Shown here piece by piece: positions 5,953 through 8,887 of a stretch of DNA of 8,887 nucleotides. The notes beneath the pieces were generated by a model. That model did not search any database. It worked only from the letters and a program-made list of their open reading frames with translations, and was not told where the DNA came from. Position 1 is the stretch's first letter; each line of letters begins with the position of its first letter. Location of the stretch: contig JBDLTZ010000143.1 in NCBI GenBank assembly GCA_039805565.1, forward strand, positions 1 through 8,887, read 5' to 3'. Source of the DNA: CALJIC01 sp039805565 (GTDB lineage: Bacteria; Chloroflexota; Chloroflexia; Chloroflexales; Roseiflexaceae). The position numbers and the translations under genes are program-made.

Positions 5953-6012
5953 ATGACACCGGCTATCAATGAGAAACGATGTGCAGCTGAAGAGAAACCG
6001 CACAGAGGCTGA
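5953..6012 (+). CDS. Possible 19-codon leader peptide upstream of znuA
   Basis: An ATG at 5953 opens a frame of 19 codons that ends with TGA at 6010-6012, one base before the znuA ATG at 6014. The predicted transcription start (7-8 bases after the -10 box) falls on or next to this ATG, so it could be translated from a leaderless mRNA. The peptide contains one cysteine, one histidine and several charged residues. Its last codons overlap the znuA ribosome binding site, so its translation could be coupled to znuA. It is very short, with no known homologue that I recognise; chance is a fair alternative. Confidence 0.25.
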   Translation: MTPAINEKRCAAEEKPHRG

Positions 6013-6013
6013 T

Positions 6014-7069
6014 ATGCAGAGACTCAGAAACTTTCACCTCGCAGCATTCGTCACAATCTCGCTGGTGCTGGCCGCCTGTGGCGGCACACCGGCTGCGATA
6101 CCCGCCGCGATGAGCGAGCCAGCCGCTCCTGCGGAGGGAGCCACCGGGGGGAGGCTGCCCGTCGTCGCCAGCTTCAGCATCATTGGCGACATGGTGCAGC
6201 AGGTCGGCGGGGACCTCGTCGAGGTGCGGACGCTCGTCGGTCCGGGTGGCGACGCACACACCTTCGAGCCCACGCCCGCTGACAGCGCGGCGCTAGTGGG
6301 TGCGAAGGTGCTGGTGGAAAACGGCCTCGCGTTTGAGAGCTGGCTTGACGACCTGTACGCCGCGTCTGGGTCGAGCGCTGTGCGTGTTGTTGCCTCAAAG
6401 GGTATCGAGACGATCGCGCCGGCCCACAGCGAGGGCGAGGCCCACGGCGAGGGCGAGGCCCACGGCGAGGACGAGGCCCACAGCGAGGGCGAGGCCCACA
6501 GCGAGGACGAGGCCCACAGCGAGGCCCACGGCGAGTTCGACCCGCACATCTGGCACGACGTCGAGAACGCCATCGCGATGGTGGCCAACATCCGCGACGG
6601 GCTGGCGCAGGCCGACCCGGCGAATGCCGAGGCCTACCGCGCTAACGCCGAGGCCTACACCGCGGAGCTGCGCGAGCTCAACACGTATGTGAAGGAGCAG
6701 GTGGAGCAGATCCCGGTGGAACGGCGCAAGCTCGTGACCTCACACGACACCTTCGGCTACTTCGCCAAGCGCTACGGTTTTGAGGTCATCGGCACCGCGC
6801 TCGGCGCCGCCTCGACGGAGGTAGCCGACCCGGCCGCGAGCAAGATCGCGGCGCTGGTGCAGGAGGTGCGCGCGGCCGGCGTCCCGGCGATCTTCGCCGA
6901 GAACGTCAGCAACCCGGGGCTGATCGAGACCATCGCCGCCGAGGCAGGCGTCGCTGTCGCCCCGCCGCTCTACACCGACGCGCTCGGCGAGCCGGGTAGC
7001 GCCGGGGCAACATACACAGAGATCATTCGCTCCAACGTCACGACGATCGTCAGCGCGCTCAAGGGGTAG
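6014..7069 (+). CDS. znuA: Zinc ABC transporter substrate-binding lipoprotein
   Basis: A 351-residue cluster A-I metal-binding lipoprotein. Residues 1-22 form a lipoprotein signal peptide ending in the lipobox LAAC (C22 is lipidated), followed by an Ala/Pro-rich linker to about residue 46. Expected metal ligands are present: H82 (GGDAHTFEPTP), H178 (DPHIWHD), H244 (SHDTFGYF) and D322 (YTDALG). Three histidines, rather than glutamate at the third site, favour zinc over manganese. Residues 138-172 form a His/Glu-rich loop of repeats of the type H-(S/G)-E-(G/D)-E-A, as found in zinc-type proteins, probably to collect or sense zinc. The ATG at 6014 is chosen because AGAGG (6004-6008) lies 5 bases upstream and the signal peptide then begins correctly. 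A start at 5969 would add 15 residues without a ribosome binding site. It is the first structural gene of the A-C-B operon. Confidence 0.92.
   Translation: MQRLRNFHLAAFVTISLVLAACGGTPAAIPAAMSEPAAPAEGATGGRLPVVASFSIIGDMVQQVGGDLVEVRTLVGPGGDAHTFEPTPADSAALVGAKVLVENGLAFESWLDDLYAASGSSAVRVVASKGIETIAPAHSEGEAHGEGEAHGEDEAHSEGEAHSEDEAHSEAHGEFDPHIWHDVENAIAMVANIRDGLAQADPANAEAYRANAEAYTAELRELNTYVKEQVEQIPVERRKLVTSHDTFGYFAKRYGFEVIGTALGAASTEVADPAASKIAALVQEVRAAGVPAIFAENVSNPGLIETIAAEAGVAVAPPLYTDALGEPGSAGATYTEIIRSNVTTIVSALKG
6423..6535 (+). repeat. 18-bp tandem repeat encoding the His-rich loop of znuA
   Basis: Five full 18-bp units begin at 6423, 6441, 6459, 6477 and 6495. A 12-base unit at 6513 and a partial unit at 6525 follow. 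The units start CCCAC and differ only by A/G changes at two positions (CAC-AGC or CAC-GGC, and GGC or GAC). Each full unit keeps frame and encodes six residues, so changes in copy number lengthen or shorten the loop without a frameshift. Confidence 0.9.
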
Positions 7070-7078
7070 GAAACCAGG

Positions 7079-7825
7079 ATGCAACTCTTTTACGGAAAGC
7101 GCTGCTTCACCGCAGCCACGCCGGGCGCCCCAGCGGTGTCAATCCGCGGCCTGAGCGCCGCCCACCCCGGCAGCAACACGCGGGCGATCGAGGCCATCAG
7201 CCTTGAGGTCGCGCCAGGCACGCGCGTCGCGCTCGTCGGCCCGAACGGCGCAGGCAAGTCCACCCTGCTGAAGGTCATCGCCGGCCTCCTTCCCGCCCTG
7301 GCCGGCGAGGTCCGCGTCTACGGCCTGCCGATCGGCGGCTGCCACCACCGCACCGCCTACCTGCCGCAGCGCGGCGAGATCGACTGGCGCTTCCCAATCA
7401 CCCTGCGCCGCCTGGTGCTCACCGGCCGCTACGCGCACCTCGGCTGGCTGCAGCGCCCCGGCCCCGCCGACCGCGCGATCGCCGACGCGATGATCGAGCG
7501 GCTCGGGCTCAGCCACCTGGCCGAGCGCCAGATCGGCGAGCTCTCGGGCGGCCAGCAGCAGCGCGCCCTCCTGGCCCGCGCCCTCACGCAGGAGTCCGAG
7601 ATGCTTCTGCTGGACGAGCCGTTCAACGCGGTGGACGCCGAGACCCGCGACGTGATCGTGGACGTGCTCGCTGGGCTCCAGCGCCAGGGCAAGACGGCGA
7701 TCGTCTCGACGCACGACCTCGACCGGCTGCCGGAGGACTTCGACCGCGTCGTGGCCCTGCGCGACGGGCGCGTGGCCGCCGATGTGCCGTCGCTGCACTA
7801 CGGAGGCGTAGCCTTCGCGGCGTGA
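7079..7825 (+). CDS. znuC: Zinc ABC transporter ATP-binding protein
   Basis: A 248-residue ABC ATPase that powers metal import at the inner face of the membrane. All motifs are intact: Walker A GPNGAGKST (54-62), Q-loop glutamine Q97 within YLPQRGEIDWRFP (a form typical of zinc/manganese ABC-3 partners), signature LSGGQQQR (155-162), Walker B LLLDE (176-180), D-loop NAVD (183-186) and switch histidine STHD (H212). The start ATG at 7079 is 9 bases after the znuA stop, with AGGAAA (7068-7073) 5 bases upstream. This gives about 20 extra residues before the first strand; the alternative GTG at 7136 has no ribosome binding site. The stop overlaps or abuts the permease start, which supports cotranscription and coupled translation. 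Confidence 0.92.
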   Translation: MQLFYGKRCFTAATPGAPAVSIRGLSAAHPGSNTRAIEAISLEVAPGTRVALVGPNGAGKSTLLKVIAGLLPALAGEVRVYGLPIGGCHHRTAYLPQRGEIDWRFPITLRRLVLTGRYAHLGWLQRPGPADRAIADAMIERLGLSHLAERQIGELSGGQQQRALLARALTQESEMLLLDEPFNAVDAETRDVIVDVLAGLQRQGKTAIVSTHDLDRLPEDFDRVVALRDGRVAADVPSLHYGGVAFAA

Positions 7826-7827
7826 CT

Positions 7828-8640
7828 ATGAGCTGGATCCTCGAGCCCCTCAGCTTCGGCTTCATCCGCACCGCGCTCCTGGCGGCCACGATCGTCGGCG
7901 TGACCTGCGCCACGCTCGGCGTGTACGTCGTGCTGCGGCGCATGGCTTTCATCGGCGACGCACTCTCGCACACCGCGCTCCCCGGCGTGGTGGCGGCCTA
8001 CCTCAACGGCTGGAACCTGTTCGCCGGCGCGGTGGTGGCCGGGCTACTCACCGCCCTGGGCATCGGCTGGTTCTCTCGCCGCCACGCGGTGCGCGAGGAC
8101 ACGGCGATCGGCGTGCTGTTCACGGGGATGTTCGCGCTCGGCATCCTGCTGATCAGCACCGTGCGCTCGTTCCGTGACTTCACGCACATCCTCTTCGGCA
8201 ACATCCTCGGCGTCAGCCCCGGCGATCTGGCGATCCTCGCAGTGATCGCCGCCGGCATCCTCATCACGCTGGCAGTGTTCCACAAGGAGCTGGAGCTGAC
8301 GTCGTTCGACCCGGCGCACGCTGAAGCGATCGGCATCCGTGCTGACCGGCTGCGGACGCTGCTGCTGGTGCTGCTGGCACTGGCGGTGGTCTCGAGCATC
8401 CAGGTGGTGGGGGTGGTGCTCACGAGCGCCCTGCTGGTGACGCCGGCCGCCGCCGCGTCGCTGGTTACGAAGCGCCTGCCGCTGATGATGCTGGTGTCGG
8501 CGCTGGTGGCGGTGGGCTCGGGCGCGGTGGGCCTGTTCGTCTCCTACTACCTCGAGGTCTCGTCCGGCGCAGCGATCGTGCTGTCCTGCACGGCCTGCTT
8601 CGGCGCGGCCTGGATCTGGCACGCCACGCGGCGCAGCTAG
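7828..8640 (+). CDS. znuB: Zinc ABC transporter permease (ABC-3 family)
   Basis: A 270-residue membrane permease with about eight hydrophobic helices (roughly 13-36, 46-62, 64-82, 93-113, 133-152, 176-196, 199-215, 220-264). It shows the ABC-3 hallmark LRRMAFIGDALSHTALPGVV (36-55), FGNILGVS (123-130), and the coupling loop ELTSFDPAHAEAIGI (156-170) that contacts the ATPase. It forms the transmembrane channel for the metal handed over by the lipoprotein. The ATG at 7828 lies 2 bases after the znuC stop. A GTG at 7822 overlaps that stop by 4 bases and is an equally possible start, adding two residues. There is no independent ribosome binding site, so translation is probably coupled to znuC. Residues expected to mark zinc versus manganese permeases cannot be separated by eye. 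Confidence 0.92.
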   Translation: MSWILEPLSFGFIRTALLAATIVGVTCATLGVYVVLRRMAFIGDALSHTALPGVVAAYLNGWNLFAGAVVAGLLTALGIGWFSRRHAVREDTAIGVLFTGMFALGILLISTVRSFRDFTHILFGNILGVSPGDLAILAVIAAGILITLAVFHKELELTSFDPAHAEAIGIRADRLRTLLLVLLALAVVSSIQVVGVVLTSALLVTPAAAASLVTKRLPLMMLVSALVAVGSGAVGLFVSYYLEVSSGAAIVLSCTACFGAAWIWHATRRS

Positions 8641-8887
8641 GCGGCGGGCTCTGCGGGTACTCCCACACCCGTAGGCCCGGCGCGCCTCGGCGCACAAGCG
8701 GCAGGAAGACCCACAGTAGTACGCCATACGCCGGCGCGGGCTGCTCATCGGGCGGTGGATCAGTCACGGTGCCGGGCGGGGGATGCTCGCCTGGTGGTGC
8801 GGCCCGCTCAAGCGCCAGCGACGACAGCTCGCACCCGTGCGTCCTGTCGTCAGCGCTCAAGAAGAGCCGGCCCGGGGTGGCAGCCAG
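8465..8887 (-). CDS. Partial C-terminal end of a secreted ELW-repeat protein, possibly broken
   Basis: The minus-strand frame is open from the window edge (8887) to a TAA at 8465. Its first residues, GRLFLSADDRTHGCEL, closely match the 'LFFSADDGTHGRELW' repeat found in ELW-type beta-propeller proteins, though W is replaced by S. A proline-rich linker follows, then VLLWVFLPLVRR, resembling the C-terminal 'YLPLV' tail of many secreted Chloroflexota proteins. Such proteins normally stop there. This frame instead continues about 75 residues of Arg/Pro-rich sequence antisense to znuB, so the natural stop (expected near 8690) appears lost by mutation or frameshift. The rest of the gene lies outside the window. 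Family assignment is from one repeat only. Confidence 0.4.
   Translation of the reverse strand: MAATPGRLFLSADDRTHGCELSSLALERAAPPGEHPPPGTVTDPPPDEQPAPAYGVLLWVFLPLVRRGAPGLRVWEYPQSPPPSCAAWRARSRPRRSRPCRTARSLRRTRPRGSRRRTGPPRPSPPPPAPTPASSAAGAS
8651..8674. terminator. Possible hairpin after znuB
   Basis: CTGCGGGT at 8651-8658 pairs with ACCCGTAG at 8667-8674 (one G-U pair), with an 8-base loop. It begins 11 bases after the znuB stop. No T-run follows, so termination here is only a suggestion from position. Confidence 0.3.

Noticed and set aside
5900..5970. Zur box over the znu promoter
   Set aside because: No inverted repeat close to known Zur operators could be found by eye in this stretch; regulation by zinc remains an inference from family knowledge.
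8044..8748. 234-codon minus-strand frame across znuB
   Set aside because: It is mostly antisense to a clear permease gene, with His/Gln/Arg-rich shadow composition.

Overview
The window is GC-rich chromosomal DNA. It most likely comes from a member of the Chloroflexota (inference). Three things point that way: in-phase TGAGNNN heptad repeats in two intergenic gaps, a secreted-protein tail ending LPLVRR next to an ELW-type repeat on the right edge, and the overall style of the membrane regulator. No rRNA, tRNA, CRISPR array or intact mobile element is visible.

Left part (1-2632): a consensus promoter drives a small DUF1992 (DnaJ-related) protein. It is followed by a 640-residue membrane protein under its own extended -10 promoter. 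That protein has about nine membrane helices, a GAF-like domain and a C-terminal helix-turn-helix resembling sigma-70 region 4, and looks like a membrane-bound one-component regulator with no kinase domain.

Centre (2633-5359): a degenerate heptad array lies upstream of a stand-alone dihydrolipoamide dehydrogenase gene (GTG start). A second heptad element fills the gap between this gene and a small cysteine-rich protein almost exactly. It turns around halfway to make a perfect 18-bp hairpin, and its last unit supplies the ribosome binding site of the next gene. A convergent short-chain dehydrogenase on the minus strand follows after 9 bases; it lacks the usual catalytic serine.

Spacer (5360-5952): about 590 bases with no convincing gene but several perfect hairpins. 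It ends in a perfect consensus promoter (TTGACA, 17 bp, TATAAT).

Right part (5953-8640): a zinc-type ABC uptake operon in the order binding lipoprotein (znuA), ATPase (znuC), permease (znuB). The lipoprotein carries a histidine/glutamate loop made by an 18-bp tandem repeat. A 19-codon reading frame begins at the predicted transcription start and ends one base before the znuA start. The right edge (about 8465-8887, minus strand) holds the C-terminal end of a probable secreted ELW-repeat protein whose frame runs on, antisense, into znuB.
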